Source: Acinetobacter sp. ANC 4862 (lineage in GTDB: Bacteria > Pseudomonadota > Gammaproteobacteria > Pseudomonadales > Moraxellaceae). From it: a stretch of 45,864 nt of DNA. Shown piece by piece: positions 18,013 to 26,497 of this stretch (positions are counted from its first letter, which is position 1; the number at the start of each line of letters is the position of its first letter). Under the pieces are notes generated by a model. The model did no database searches. It was not told where the DNA came from and saw only the letters and a program-made list of their open reading frames with translations. Made by a program: the position numbers and the translations under genes. The DNA lies in assembly GCF_004336635.1 (NCBI RefSeq), contig NZ_SJXH01000027.1:1-45864 (forward strand), in the 5' to 3' direction.

Positions 18013-18246
18013 ATGAATGATCTAGCCAATCCAGCGATTATCATAGATGCAATGGGCAAACCTTGCCCCATGCCATTATTGATGCTTAAGCGAGCGATCA
18101 AGAATAAATCAGATCATCTATTTTTATTAAAATCTTCAGATCCGCATAGTCAGCAAGATGTAACTCGCTATTGCCAAATGCATCAATTGAAATGCAATAT
18201 GACAAAAATAACTGATACTGAATATCACTACTTAATTGAATCTTAA
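18013..18246 (+). CDS. TusA-family sulfur-transfer protein
   Basis: 77-aa protein with the SirA/TusA fold. The signature GKPCPMPLLMLKRA at about residues 15-28 holds the CPxP motif whose Cys carries persulfide sulfur. The rest (FLLKSSDPHSQQDVTRYCQ) matches the second half of the fold, where a D-P-x-x-x-x-D pattern is conserved. In E. coli TusA delivers sulfur to tRNA thiolation and molybdenum cofactor synthesis. Here the gene stands alone before rpoH, so its acceptor is not evident. AATGAG precedes the ATG. Confidence 0.9.
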   Translation: MNDLANPAIIIDAMGKPCPMPLLMLKRAIKNKSDHLFLLKSSDPHSQQDVTRYCQMHQLKCNMTKITDTEYHYLIES

Positions 18247-18382
18247 TTATTTTCAATTAAACTAGAACTTTTCAAATTTGCATAAAAAATTACATTTCTC
18301 TACCCAATATTCCTTATTTCAGGAAAATATTGGATTAAGATAAAATTTAAGTGGTTATGTCATCCATTCTGAAGGAGAACAC

Positions 18383-19252
18383 ATGAGTGACAGCAGCAAT
18401 CAATTGATGCCCCTGTCATTATCGGCGCCAGGGGTAAATCTCGGTGCTTATATAAGTACTGTCAATCAGATTCCTATTTTAACGGCTGAACAAGAAAAAG
18501 AGTTAGCCGAACGGTATTATTACGACCAAGACCTAGACGCTGCAAAAATGCTGGTCATGTCTCATTTGCGTTTTGTGGTCCATATTGCACGTAGTTATGC
18601 CGGCTATGGTTTGCCACAGGGCGACCTGATTCAGGAAGGCAACCTGGGCTTAATGAAAGCGGTTAAACGTTTTGACCCGACTATGGGTGTGCGTTTGGTC
18701 TCTTTTGCCGTGCATTGGATTAAAGCTGAAATTCATGAATATGTGATTCGTAACTGGCGTATTGTTAAAATTGCGACCACCAAAGCGCAACGTAAACTCT
18801 TCTTTAACTTACGTAGCTTAAAAAAATCGAGTAAAAAGCTGACACTCGAAGAAGCAAAATCGATTGCCAATGACTTAAATGTAACACCAGAACAAGTCCT
18901 GGAAATGGAAGGCCGTTTAACCGCATACGATGCAGCATTTGAAGCTCAGGGTGATGACGATGATGAAGGTTCAACGCATGTCGCACCGGCTTTATATTTA
19001 GAAGATAATCGTTACGATCCAGCACGTTTAGCTGAAGAAGAAGACTACGAGCAACAAAGTACTTCTGCCCTGCATAGTGCAATGGATCAGCTGGATGACC
19101 GTTCACGCAACATTTTGCAGCGCCGTTGGCTAGATGATGAAAAATCAACGCTGCATGAATTGGCAGCTGAATATAATGTGTCTGCGGAACGTATTCGTCA
19201 GTTAGAAAAAAATGCCATGGAAAAAATTAAAGTCGCAATGTCTTCTAACTAA
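18383..19252 (+). CDS. rpoH: RNA polymerase sigma-32 factor (heat shock)
   Basis: 289-aa sigma factor that directs transcription of chaperone and protease genes at high temperature. Region 2 contains [19 protein letters not shown] and [16 protein letters not shown]. The RpoH box QRKLFFNLR, specific to sigma-32 and important for core binding, is at 136-144. Region 4 ends with the helix-turn-helix [22 protein letters not shown]. Length is normal. GAAGGAG precedes the ATG at 18383. Before the gene there is an imperfect inverted repeat (18303-18333) that could shape the promoter or leader. A terminator follows at 19284. Confidence 0.98.
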   Translation: MSDSSNQLMPLSLSAPGVNLGAYISTVNQIPILTAEQEKELAERYYYDQDLDAAKMLVMSHLRFVVHIARSYAGYGLPQGDLIQEGNLGLMKAVKRFDPTMGVRLVSFAVHWIKAEIHEYVIRNWRIVKIATTKAQRKLFFNLRSLKKSSKKLTLEEAKSIANDLNVTPEQVLEMEGRLTAYDAAFEAQGDDDDEGSTHVAPALYLEDNRYDPARLAEEEDYEQQSTSALHSAMDQLDDRSRNILQRRWLDDEKSTLHELAAEYNVSAERIRQLEKNAMEKIKVAMSSN

Positions 19253-19283
19253 GCTATTGGACTCATTTTATTCGTTTTTAAAG

Positions 19284-19307
19284 AAAGGGCTGCGTGCCCT
19301 TTTTTAT
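19284..19307 (+). terminator. Terminator after rpoH
   Basis: AAAGGGC (19284-19290) and GCCCTTT form a stem with loop TGCGT, followed by a run of T, about 30 bp after the rpoH stop codon. Confidence 0.88.
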
Positions 19308-19399
19308 GATTTAGACATTGATGTTGTTGCTTTTAGCCTTTTGTGCAAAGCATAAAATATGCTAAGTTAGGCGCAAATTTCCTCAGGTGATAATTGCTT

Positions 19400-19765
19400 A
19401 TGTGGATTGCAATTTCAGCCCTTAACTTGGCATTTGCGGTCATGCTGGGTGCATTTGGCGCGCATGGCTTAAAAGCACATGCAAGCGAAGCTCAATTGGC
19501 TTGGTGGCATACAGCAACTGATTATTTTTTCTATCATGCCCTTGGACTTTTGGCACTCGCCATTCTAAGCAAAGTTATTCCCCAACTGCCTATTAAAGCC
19601 AGTTTCATGCTGATTCAAGTCGGCATTTTCTTTTTCTGTGGCTCACTCTACGTGATGGCCTTAGGTTTACCGCGTGTATTAGGCGCCATCACACCCATTG
19701 GTGGAGCTTTAATGATTGCAGGTTGGCTGGTACTGGCGTGGAATGCATGGAAATACGCAAAATAA
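19400..19765 (+). CDS. DUF423 family membrane protein
   Basis: 121-aa protein with four hydrophobic segments and the family hallmark GAFGAHGLK near the N-terminus. Family members are small inner-membrane proteins of unknown function, similar to E. coli YgdD. The ATG at 19400 is preceded by AGGTGA at 9 bp; a TTG six bases earlier is too close to that site. It lies 24 bp before thiS and could be co-transcribed with thiSG, but no functional link is known. Confidence 0.9.
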   Translation: MWIAISALNLAFAVMLGAFGAHGLKAHASEAQLAWWHTATDYFFYHALGLLALAILSKVIPQLPIKASFMLIQVGIFFFCGSLYVMALGLPRVLGAITPIGGALMIAGWLVLAWNAWKYAK

Positions 19766-19789
19766 ATTAAGGAACAGGGAGAAATGACT

Positions 19790-19987
19790 ATGCATATTTA
19801 TTTAAATGGCGAATCGCAAAATACCTCATGTACTAATTTATTAGAATTGATTCAAGAATTAGCCTTAGAAGGCAAACGATTTGCTGTAGAACAGAATGAA
19901 ATGATCATTTCCAAAAGCAGATTGGCACACACTCCGATTTGCGCTGAAGATCATATCGAAATTATTCATGCCGTCGGTGGCGGCTAA
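19790..19987 (+). CDS. thiS: Sulfur carrier protein ThiS
   Basis: 65-aa ubiquitin-like protein whose C-terminal glycine is made a thiocarboxylate and donates sulfur for the thiazole ring of thiamine. The C-terminal VGGG required for adenylation is present (ends HAVGGG), and the N-terminus MHIYLNGE is typical. I chose the ATG at 19790 because AGGGAG is 8 bp before it; the ATG at 19784 would lie only 2 bp after that site. thiG follows after 12 bp. Confidence 0.95.
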   Translation: MHIYLNGESQNTSCTNLLELIQELALEGKRFAVEQNEMIISKSRLAHTPICAEDHIEIIHAVGGG

Positions 19988-19999
19988 TTCGGAGCTCCC

Positions 20000-20785
20000 A
20001 TGGAAGATACCCCCCTTATAATTGGTTCTCGTACATTTAATTCACGCTTATTGGTCGGTACAGGTAAATATAAAGATTTAACTGAAACCGATTTAGCCAT
20101 TCAAGCCAGCGGTGCAGAGATTGTCACGGTTGCGATTCGTCGTGTGAACATTGGACAGCATCCTGACCAGCCGAATTTGCTTTCTGTTGTGCCACCTGAA
20201 AAATATACCATTCTGCCAAATACAGCTGGCTGTTTTGATGCCAACAGTGCTATTCGTACCTGTATGCTTGCACGTGAACTTCTGGATGGTCACAACCTAG
20301 TGAAACTGGAAGTATTGGGTGATGAAAAAACCCTTTATCCGAATATCACCGAAACCTTGAAAGCCGCTCGTACTTTAATTGACGATGGCTTTGAAATCAT
20401 GGTCTACACCTCGGATGACCCGATTGTGGCTCAAGAGTTAGAGAGCATGGGCTGTGTGGCGATTATGCCTTTAGGTAGCCTGATTGGTTCAGGGTTAGGT
20501 ATTTTAAATCCGCACACCATTTCTATTATTAAAGAAAATGCCAAAGTTCCTGTATTGGTAGATGCCGGTGTGGGTACAGCGAGTGATGCTGCAATTGCAA
20601 TGGAACTGGGTTGTGACGGCGTATTGATGAATACCGCTATTGCTGCCGCGCAAAATCCAATCTTAATGGCTTCTGCGATGAAAAAAGCGGTTGAAGCCGG
20701 TCGCGAAGCGTTTTTAGCGGGCCGTATGCCACGTAAACGTATGGCCAATGCAAGTTCACCTGAAACCGGTTATTTCTTTAAATAA
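20000..20785 (+). CDS. thiG: Thiazole synthase
   Basis: 261-aa TIM-barrel enzyme that joins deoxyxylulose 5-phosphate, dehydroglycine and ThiS thiocarboxylate into the thiazole phosphate of thiamine. The N-terminal [12 protein letters not shown], the catalytic lysine region [13 protein letters not shown], and the phosphate-binding [20 protein letters not shown] are all present. Length is normal. It is coupled to thiS and ends at a bidirectional terminator. In many gammaproteobacteria, including Pseudomonas, trmB follows directly; here trmB is 4.2 kb further on. Confidence 0.97.
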   Translation: MEDTPLIIGSRTFNSRLLVGTGKYKDLTETDLAIQASGAEIVTVAIRRVNIGQHPDQPNLLSVVPPEKYTILPNTAGCFDANSAIRTCMLARELLDGHNLVKLEVLGDEKTLYPNITETLKAARTLIDDGFEIMVYTSDDPIVAQELESMGCVAIMPLGSLIGSGLGILNPHTISIIKENAKVPVLVDAGVGTASDAAIAMELGCDGVLMNTAIAAAQNPILMASAMKKAVEAGREAFLAGRMPRKRMANASSPETGYFFK

Positions 20786-20798
20786 AGCTAAAGTCATT

Positions 20799-20827
20799 AA
20801 AAAAGGACTCAAATGAGTCCTTTTTTA
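20799..20827. terminator. Bidirectional terminator at the thiG end
   Basis: AAAAAAGGACTC (20799-20810) and GAGTCCTTTTTT (20815-20826) form a perfect 12-bp stem with loop AAAT. It lies between the converging thiG and monooxygenase genes and includes the stop codon of the latter. Confidence 0.9.
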
Positions 20828-21163
20828 TATTTCAAGAATATCGTTAATGGTTAAACCCTTTTGCATAATCCGGATTTTGACATCAAGCACATCGTCTTTA
20901 ACTTGTTGTTGATAGGCTTTCATATGGGGTGTTTGTAAATGAGCATTCAAATGCTCAATACTTTCCCAATGTTCCAACATGGTAATTGAATCAGGTGATT
21001 TAGTCTGATAATCAACATTCGATTCATAATCGACCAGCAACTCATAGCCGTAACACCCATCTTCCTGCAACACTACAGGTGTTATTTTTCTAAATGCGTT
21101 TAACACATTTTCACGATGTTGGACACCTGATCGAATCTGGATATCTGCAATAACAACCAACAT
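20825..21163 (-). CDS. Putative quinol monooxygenase (ABM domain)
   Basis: 112-aa antibiotic biosynthesis monooxygenase domain protein similar to YgiN. The N-terminal strand MLVVIADIQIRSG and DGCYGYELLVD, then TMLEHWESIEHLNAHLQTPHMKAY, are the family blocks, and the final H-L-x-T-P-H is typical. E. coli YgiN forms a quinone redox cycle with MdaB, and here the gene directly follows mdaB. The ATG at 21163 has AGGAG 7 bp before it. An ATG at 21188-21190 overlaps the mdaB stop codon (TGATG) and would add nine residues; that coupling signal makes it a real alternative. Confidence 0.92.
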   Translation of the reverse strand: MLVVIADIQIRSGVQHRENVLNAFRKITPVVLQEDGCYGYELLVDYESNVDYQTKSPDSITMLEHWESIEHLNAHLQTPHMKAYQQQVKDDVLDVKIRIMQKGLTINDILEI

Positions 21164-21189
21164 AGTTTGCTCCTTAAACACATTATTCA

Positions 21190-21771
21190 TCAGGCAAAAA
21201 CATCCATCAGATGTTGACGATATTTATGTTCATATTCAGCGACATTCGGAATTTTTATCACATCATTTACGATGAAGGTGTCTAAACTTTTCATTCCTAA
21301 AAATTGATTGGCTTTATGGAATGGCAGATATACCCCGTCAACACCAACCCCATTAAAAAATTGGTCGGTGTCATTAAACGCTTCAATGGGTGCATTCCAG
21401 GTTAACGACAACATATACTTTTTATCGTGAATGAGACCACCTAAACCATATTTTTTCGATGCATCCAAGCGTGATCGACCATCACTGGCATATAAAGTTC
21501 CATGCCCTTGTGTAAAAATATCATCAATATATTTTTTTACTGTCCACGGTGCACCCATCCACCAGCCGGGCATTTGATAAATAATGACATCCGCCCATAC
21601 ATATTTTTGAATTTCTTGCTGAATTTCATAGTCGCTATCTGCACGAGAAATTTTAATGCGATGACTCAGTTCGCTAAGCACAGCATTTGCCAACTCAGTC
21701 AACGTATCATTTAACTCGCCATTCGAGTGTGCAAATTGCTTGGCACCATTCACAATCAGGATATTACTCAT
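21190..21771 (-). CDS. mdaB: NADPH:quinone reductase MdaB-like
   Basis: 193-aa flavodoxin-fold quinone reductase. The start NILIVNGAKQFAHSNGELND is the MdaB signature, and YQMPGWWMGAPWTVKKYID and the LTWNAPIEAF segment complete the FMN site. Length is normal for MdaB. It reduces quinones by two electrons, avoiding semiquinones. The next gene encodes a YgiN-like monooxygenase, the same functional pair as in E. coli. Divergent or separate promoter from the GST gene upstream on the same strand. Confidence 0.93.
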   Translation of the reverse strand: MSNILIVNGAKQFAHSNGELNDTLTELANAVLSELSHRIKISRADSDYEIQQEIQKYVWADVIIYQMPGWWMGAPWTVKKYIDDIFTQGHGTLYASDGRSRLDASKKYGLGGLIHDKKYMLSLTWNAPIEAFNDTDQFFNGVGVDGVYLPFHKANQFLGMKSLDTFIVNDVIKIPNVAEYEHKYRQHLMDVFA

Positions 21772-21917
21772 TCATTCGCCTTGGAGGATTTGTTTTCAGT
21801 GGCCAATATACGCAACTATTTTATTGACAAAAATTTATGAATTTGCAAAATACTATTGATAAAAAATCAATAATAGAATTATCTAATCATTCAACATTTC
21901 ACAATTTGAATACCCAA

Positions 21918-21945
21918 GAAAAAAGCACCCTCAGGTGCTTTTTCA
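21918..21945 (-). terminator. Terminator after the GST gene
   Basis: AAAAAAGCACC (21919-21929) and GGTGCTTTTT (21934-21943) form a stem with loop CTCA. On the minus strand it ends in a run of T, about 17 bp after the GST stop. Confidence 0.88.
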
Positions 21946-21960
21946 AATCAATGCAAAAAA

Positions 21961-22572
21961 TTAAGGGATTAAACCTTCATCACGCATCGCGATTTGTACG
22001 GATTGACGTTCTGCCACTTTATTGCGCAAGGCAATAATATTGTTATACGGCGTTAAATCATGTCCAATACCATTCGACCAATTGGTTAACACAAATAAAT
22101 AGGCATCTGCCGGACCAAAATTATCATCAACTAAATAATCGTTATCAGACTCAGCAATGGCTTTTTCAATATAGACAAGCAAACGGTCAATTTCTGCATA
22201 AGCTTTTTCTTTCGCTTCATCCGACAATGATGCACCGAAAAATACCGCATAAGCGTCATGTAATTCAGAGTTCAAGTAACCCAGCCATTCAAGAACTTTG
22301 GCACGCCCTAAACCTGATGGCGGAATTAAATCTTGTTTGGGATCATGTTGTGCAAGAAACGGTAAAATGGCCACATTTTCAGTCAGAATCAAACCGGGAT
22401 TAATTTCTAAAGCTGGAACATAGCCCTTTGGATTAATTGTGTAATAATCAGCACCTTTTTCTGTTTTATGAGTTTTTAAATTTACACGCTCTAAATCAAA
22501 ATCGACATTAATTTCATTTAAAATAATATGTGATGCTAGTGAACACGCGCCCGGGGCGTAATAGAGCTTCAT
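21961..22572 (-). CDS. Glutathione S-transferase, GstA-like
   Basis: 203-aa glutathione transferase. The thioredoxin-like domain opens with MKLYYAPGACSLASHIILNE, where the Cys10-Ser region is typical of bacterial beta-class enzymes. PALEINPGLILTENVAIL contains the cis-Pro and the glutathione-binding E-(S/N) pair. The all-helical C-terminal domain contains DDNFGPADAYLFVLTNW, matching the usual N-capping S/T-x-A-D motif with P in place of S/T. Substrate unknown; probably detoxification. GGATCAGATATG precedes the start. Confidence 0.93.
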   Translation of the reverse strand: MKLYYAPGACSLASHIILNEINVDFDLERVNLKTHKTEKGADYYTINPKGYVPALEINPGLILTENVAILPFLAQHDPKQDLIPPSGLGRAKVLEWLGYLNSELHDAYAVFFGASLSDEAKEKAYAEIDRLLVYIEKAIAESDNDYLVDDNFGPADAYLFVLTNWSNGIGHDLTPYNNIIALRNKVAERQSVQIAMRDEGLIP

Positions 22573-22776
22573 ATCTGATCCTTGTTATTTAACTATTAAC
22601 TGTTTTAAATCTCTTCTAACAAACTTTCAAGTGATCGTACCTGTAAATTGCAAAAAAGTATCAATGCGTAAAAAACCTTTACCTTTAGAATATTGTCCAA
22701 AATCCAATATTTTTCAAGTCAATCTGATGTGCTTTTTTCTATAAAACTGTTTTAACATACCCGGCTTTAAAGTTTG

Positions 22777-24240
22777 ATGAAAATTAACCTTGTGATTAGC
22801 CTTAAAAAAGAAGAATGGTTTTCCAATATCCGTACTGACGTATTAGCAGGCTTGGTTGTGGGTTTAGCCCTCATCCCCGAGTCAATTGCCTTTTCAGCCA
22901 TTGCCGGTGTCGATCCGCAAGTCGGTCTATATGCGTCATTTTGTATAGCCGTCAGCATTGCTTTCTTTGGCGGTCGCACTGCCATGATTTCTGCTGCCAC
23001 AGGTGCCATGGCTTTGTTGATGATTACTTTAGTCAAAGATCACGGTTTGCAGTATTTACTCGCAGCAACGATTTTGACCGGGATCATTCAAGTGATTGCG
23101 GGATATTTTAAAGTCGCCAAACTGATGCGCTTTGTCTCACAGTCCGTGGTCTATGGTTTTTTAAATGCCTTGGCGATTTTAATTTTTGTTGCCCAATTGC
23201 CGGAAATTAGCAAGATGAATAGCTTAGGCTATTTATTTATGGCGATGGGTCTGGTGATTATTTACCTGTTTCCTCATATCCCGAAAATGGGTAAAGCAAT
23301 TCCCTCACCTTTAATTTGTATTGTGGTACTCAGTGCTTTAGCAGTATTTTTGGGTGCTGACATGCGTACCGTGAGTGATTTGGGACATTTTCCAGATACA
23401 CTTCCTATTTTCCTGATTCCAGAAATTCCACTGAATCTGGAAACACTGCAGATCATCTTCCCTTATTCCATCACTCTGGCTACCGTTGGTTTACTGGAAA
23501 CCATGATGACCACCACTGTGATTAATGAAGTTACTGGAACTGAAGGCGACCGTCATCAGGAATGTCGTGGTCAGGGTTATTCCAATATCGTCAGCGGTTT
23601 TATGGGCGGTATGGCGGGTTGTGCCATGATTGGTCAATCCATTATTAATGTCAGTTCTGGGGCACGTACTCGACTTTCCACGCTGGTTGCCGGCGTCTTT
23701 CTGCTGTGTTTGGTGGTGTTTCTGAAAGATTGGCTGGCTTATGTCCCAATGGCAGCATTAGTTGCGATTATGATTATGGTGTCTTTTACCACCTTCCAAT
23801 GGGGCTCTGTCAGACAGTTCCACAAGCATCCTGCTTCATTTAATGTGGTGATGATCGCAGTCGTTATTGTGGTATTGGCTACCCATAATCTTGCATTAGG
23901 GGTTTTTATTGGTGTACTACTGTCTGCGCTGTTCATCATCAACAAGCTTGAAAGCGAAGTAAAAGTCAGCTCAGTATTAGTCAATCAATCAACACGTCGT
24001 TACACGATTTCAGGACAAATTTTCTTTAGCAGCTCAGACAAATTTTTCCAATTTTTTGACTTTAAAGAAACGATCTCTAAGGTTGAGATTGATCTCACCC
24101 ATGCACATATCTGGGATATTACTTCGGTCAATATGTTGAACACTGTGGTACAGAAATTTAGAGATCAAAATATTCAAGTCGAAATTATGGGATTAAATGA
24201 GGCGAGTAGCACTTTAATTGATCGCTATAATCCGCTTTAA
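22777..24240 (+). CDS. SulP family anion transporter with STAS domain
   Basis: 487-aa inner-membrane transporter. The N-terminal [20 protein letters not shown] is the SulP signature for the first helices, followed by about ten more hydrophobic segments with the conserved [21 protein letters not shown] domain covers about residues 405-487 ([17 protein letters not shown] to the end). Substrate could be sulfate, bicarbonate or another anion and cannot be read from sequence. I use the ATG at 22777; the TTG just before it adds nothing. Adjacent genes do not indicate a substrate. Confidence 0.93.
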   Translation: MKINLVISLKKEEWFSNIRTDVLAGLVVGLALIPESIAFSAIAGVDPQVGLYASFCIAVSIAFFGGRTAMISAATGAMALLMITLVKDHGLQYLLAATILTGIIQVIAGYFKVAKLMRFVSQSVVYGFLNALAILIFVAQLPEISKMNSLGYLFMAMGLVIIYLFPHIPKMGKAIPSPLICIVVLSALAVFLGADMRTVSDLGHFPDTLPIFLIPEIPLNLETLQIIFPYSITLATVGLLETMMTTTVINEVTGTEGDRHQECRGQGYSNIVSGFMGGMAGCAMIGQSIINVSSGARTRLSTLVAGVFLLCLVVFLKDWLAYVPMAALVAIMIMVSFTTFQWGSVRQFHKHPASFNVVMIAVVIVVLATHNLALGVFIGVLLSALFIINKLESEVKVSSVLVNQSTRRYTISGQIFFSSSDKFFQFFDFKETISKVEIDLTHAHIWDITSVNMLNTVVQKFRDQNIQVEIMGLNEASSTLIDRYNPL

Positions 24241-24335
24241 CTTTTGATTAAAATAACAGTGAGATCATGGCGGCTATCATTCCTAAATTTTCAATAGGAT
24301 GGCAGCCGAAAACTAAAAAAATTATAGGCAGTACT

Positions 24336-24764
24336 ATGAATACGAATCACTGGTTTATGTGGGCGATATTATCTGCCTGTTTCGCGGCCTTAACTGCCAT
24401 TTTTGCCAAAGTGGGTTTGTGACAGGTCGATTCTGACCTAGCCACACTCATTCGCACTGTGATTATTGTCTTTGTATTAAGTTTAATAGTTTGGGGATTA
24501 GGCAAATGGCAGAATCCCTGACTGCTTTCAGGTAAAACCTGGTTGTTTTTAACTTTGTCAGCTTTAGCAACTGGCGCATCATGGCTGTGTTATTTTCGGG
24601 CATTACAACTCGGTCAAGCCTCGAAAGTGGCACCGATTGATAAACTCAGTGTAGTTTTAGTCACCCTTTTTGCTGTAGTTTTTTTAGATGAACGACTCAG
24701 CCTGCAAGAATATTTGGGTATTGTCCTGATTGCGCTTGGCGTACTTACCATTGCATTAAAATAA
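24336..24764 (+). pseudogene. EamA/DMT-type small transporter, disrupted by two in-frame TGA codons
   Basis: The frame from ATG 24336 to the TAA at 24762 encodes a 142-codon, four-helix EamA-domain protein of the half-size DMT type. Recognisable parts are HWFMWAILSACFAALTAIFAKVG at the start, GASWLCYFRALQLGQASKVAP in the middle, and LSLQEYLGIVLIALGVL at the end. Two codons are TGA: 24420-24422, after helix one, and 24519-24521, between helices two and three. Coding continues in frame after each, so the gene has taken nonsense mutations without frameshifts, which suggests recent loss. Restart at the TTG near 24543 would give only the last two helices. Readthrough is possible but nothing here supports it. 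Confidence 0.85.
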
Positions 24765-24929
24765 TGTAGATTTTCTTTTAAAATCTTCTAAGCCAATATT
24801 TTTTATAAAATAATCAATACGCACAACTTAACCCCGTTATTTCTTGGGTCTCAACTTCCATTACAGCAAATAATGACGTAACAACAGCATGACTCTGCGG
24901 TCTTTGTCGCATCTTAAAAATGAAAAAGT

Positions 24930-24957
24930 TTGACTTGTTAGGCTCAGGACTTAAAAT
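24930..24957 (+). promoter_or_regulatory. Sigma-70-type promoter for trmB
   Basis: TTGACT at 24930-24935 and TAAAAT at 24952-24957 are spaced by 16 bp. The predicted start of transcription is about 25 bp before the trmB ATG. This suggests trmB is transcribed separately from thiSG in this organism. Confidence 0.6.
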
Positions 24958-24990
24958 ACCGCATTCGAATTTTTTACATTTGCCAAAGTT

Positions 24991-25707
24991 ATGTCGAACG
25001 ATCAATTAGACCCGCAAGTCGTCGAGCTGGACAACTTGAATGAACATCGCGAAATTGTCACTTTCATGCGTCGTTCATCTCCGCTAAATACCTCTCAACG
25101 TACTGCGCTTGAACAATATGGTCACCTAATTTTGGAATATCCGGTGGGTGATTTACGTCAACAGTTTGAACATCCAGAACGCCCTTTAACGGTTGAAATT
25201 GGTTTTGGCATGGGGCGTTCACTGGTGCTTATGGCAAAAGCCAACCCTGAACGCAACTATGTCGGTATCGAAGTTCATGTTCCCGGTATCGCGCAATGTG
25301 TATATGAAGCCGGTATCGCGGGTATAACCAACCTACGTTTACTTGATGCCGATGCCATTCAAGTGCTTCGTGAAATGCCTGACAACAGCATTAATGCTGT
25401 ACAGCTTTACTTCCCTGATCCTTGGCAAAAGAAACGTCATTTCAAACGTCGTTTCGTATCGCATGACCGTATGCCACTGGTTGAACAAAAACTGGAGATG
25501 GGCGGTACTTTCCACTCAGCTACAGACTGGGAACCGTATGCTGAATGGATGCTGGATGTATTAGATAACCGTCCAAATCTTGAAAATATGGCAGGTAAAG
25601 GCAACAGCTACCCTCGCCCTGACTGGCGCCCACAAACCAAGTTTGAACGTCGCGGTTTAGAGGAAGGTCATAAAATTAACGACTTCCTGTTCAAGAAAAT
25701 TAAATAA
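24991..25707 (+). CDS. trmB: tRNA (guanine-N7)-methyltransferase
   Basis: 238-aa SAM-dependent enzyme that makes m7G46 in tRNA. The SAM-binding strand is TVEIGFGMGRSL, followed by NYVGIEVHVPGI. The catalytic QLYFPDPWQKKRHFKRR, containing the conserved PDPWxKxRHxKRR, lies in the middle. FERRG closes the family pattern near the end. Length is normal. A terminator follows at 25725. Confidence 0.97.
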   Translation: MSNDQLDPQVVELDNLNEHREIVTFMRRSSPLNTSQRTALEQYGHLILEYPVGDLRQQFEHPERPLTVEIGFGMGRSLVLMAKANPERNYVGIEVHVPGIAQCVYEAGIAGITNLRLLDADAIQVLREMPDNSINAVQLYFPDPWQKKRHFKRRFVSHDRMPLVEQKLEMGGTFHSATDWEPYAEWMLDVLDNRPNLENMAGKGNSYPRPDWRPQTKFERRGLEEGHKINDFLFKKIK

Positions 25708-25724
25708 ACTTGAAAAACAAGTTC

Positions 25725-25758
25725 AAAAAAATGGCTCATTAATATGAGCCATTTTTTA
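25725..25758. terminator. Bidirectional terminator after trmB
   Basis: AAAATGGCTCAT and ATGAGCCATTTT make a perfect stem around TAAT (25728-25755), with A and T runs on both sides. It lies between the converging trmB and methyltransferase genes. Confidence 0.9.
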
Positions 25759-25768
25759 TACTCGATAC

Positions 25769-26443
25769 TTAAGCTTTTACAGCCAGATAACCTTGATAGG
25801 ATAAAATTTGGGTAAAGCGCTCCACAGAATGAAACCCACTTGATTTCAATTGTTCAGATGTTTCCTGTTCCGAAAGCGGATAAAAGTCATCATCTAAACG
25901 TTCAATCATTGCCGCAGATTGTGAAGTCGTTAAGCCGTTTGCCTCACATACATGTTTCAGTATTTCCAGTTCCTGCTCTGACTTGATCCGGGTCAAATCA
26001 AAAGTAATGAATAGTCCTTGATGTTTTAAACGTGAATAAATTGCTTTAAAGAACTTTGGCTTATCTGAATAATCTACAAAATGCGTGACCAGAATAGAAA
26101 GTGCTGCATCGTATGTTTGACCTGTTTTTAACTGGTCTACATCTCCCAACACAAACTCCACCCGATGCGATGCATTTAAGGAATGGATATGATGTTTGGC
26201 TTTATCCAGCATGGTTTCCGACAACTCTGTTGCAGTAAACGTCCAGTCAGGAAACGATCGCAATAGATAGCCCAGCTCATAACCTGTACCACAACCCACA
26301 ATCAATACATGTGCATATTCATCTGCATAGGTTTGCAATAAAGCTTTGATTTGCTGGTGTACAACATCATAGCCGGGAATTAATTTTTGAATATGCTCAT
26401 CATAGCCATCAACCACATACTGGCTCTTAAAATCCTTTGCCAT
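25769..26443 (-). CDS. Class I SAM-dependent methyltransferase
   Basis: 224-aa methyltransferase. Motif I VLIVGCGTGYELGYLL lies at about residues 47-62, the acidic residue at the end of strand two is in TATELSETML, and FVLGDVDQL gives motif II. Substrate unknown; the sequence resembles general class I methyltransferases acting on small molecules. The ATG at 26443 is preceded by AGGAGG; a GTG two codons earlier lies within that site and is less likely. The broken DUF2520 gene lies 54 bp upstream on the same strand. Confidence 0.9.
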   Translation of the reverse strand: MAKDFKSQYVVDGYDEHIQKLIPGYDVVHQQIKALLQTYADEYAHVLIVGCGTGYELGYLLRSFPDWTFTATELSETMLDKAKHHIHSLNASHRVEFVLGDVDQLKTGQTYDAALSILVTHFVDYSDKPKFFKAIYSRLKHQGLFITFDLTRIKSEQELEILKHVCEANGLTTSQSAAMIERLDDDFYPLSEQETSEQLKSSGFHSVERFTQILSYQGYLAVKA

Positions 26444-26497
26444 ACCCACCTCCTTTTACAATACATTGCCTAATTTTATTTATTTCAGTTTAAGTGA

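Noticed and set aside
19766..19789. TPP riboswitch before thiS
   Set aside because: Only 24 bp lie between the DUF423 gene and thiS, far too short, and no conserved TPP-binding core is seen upstream of either.
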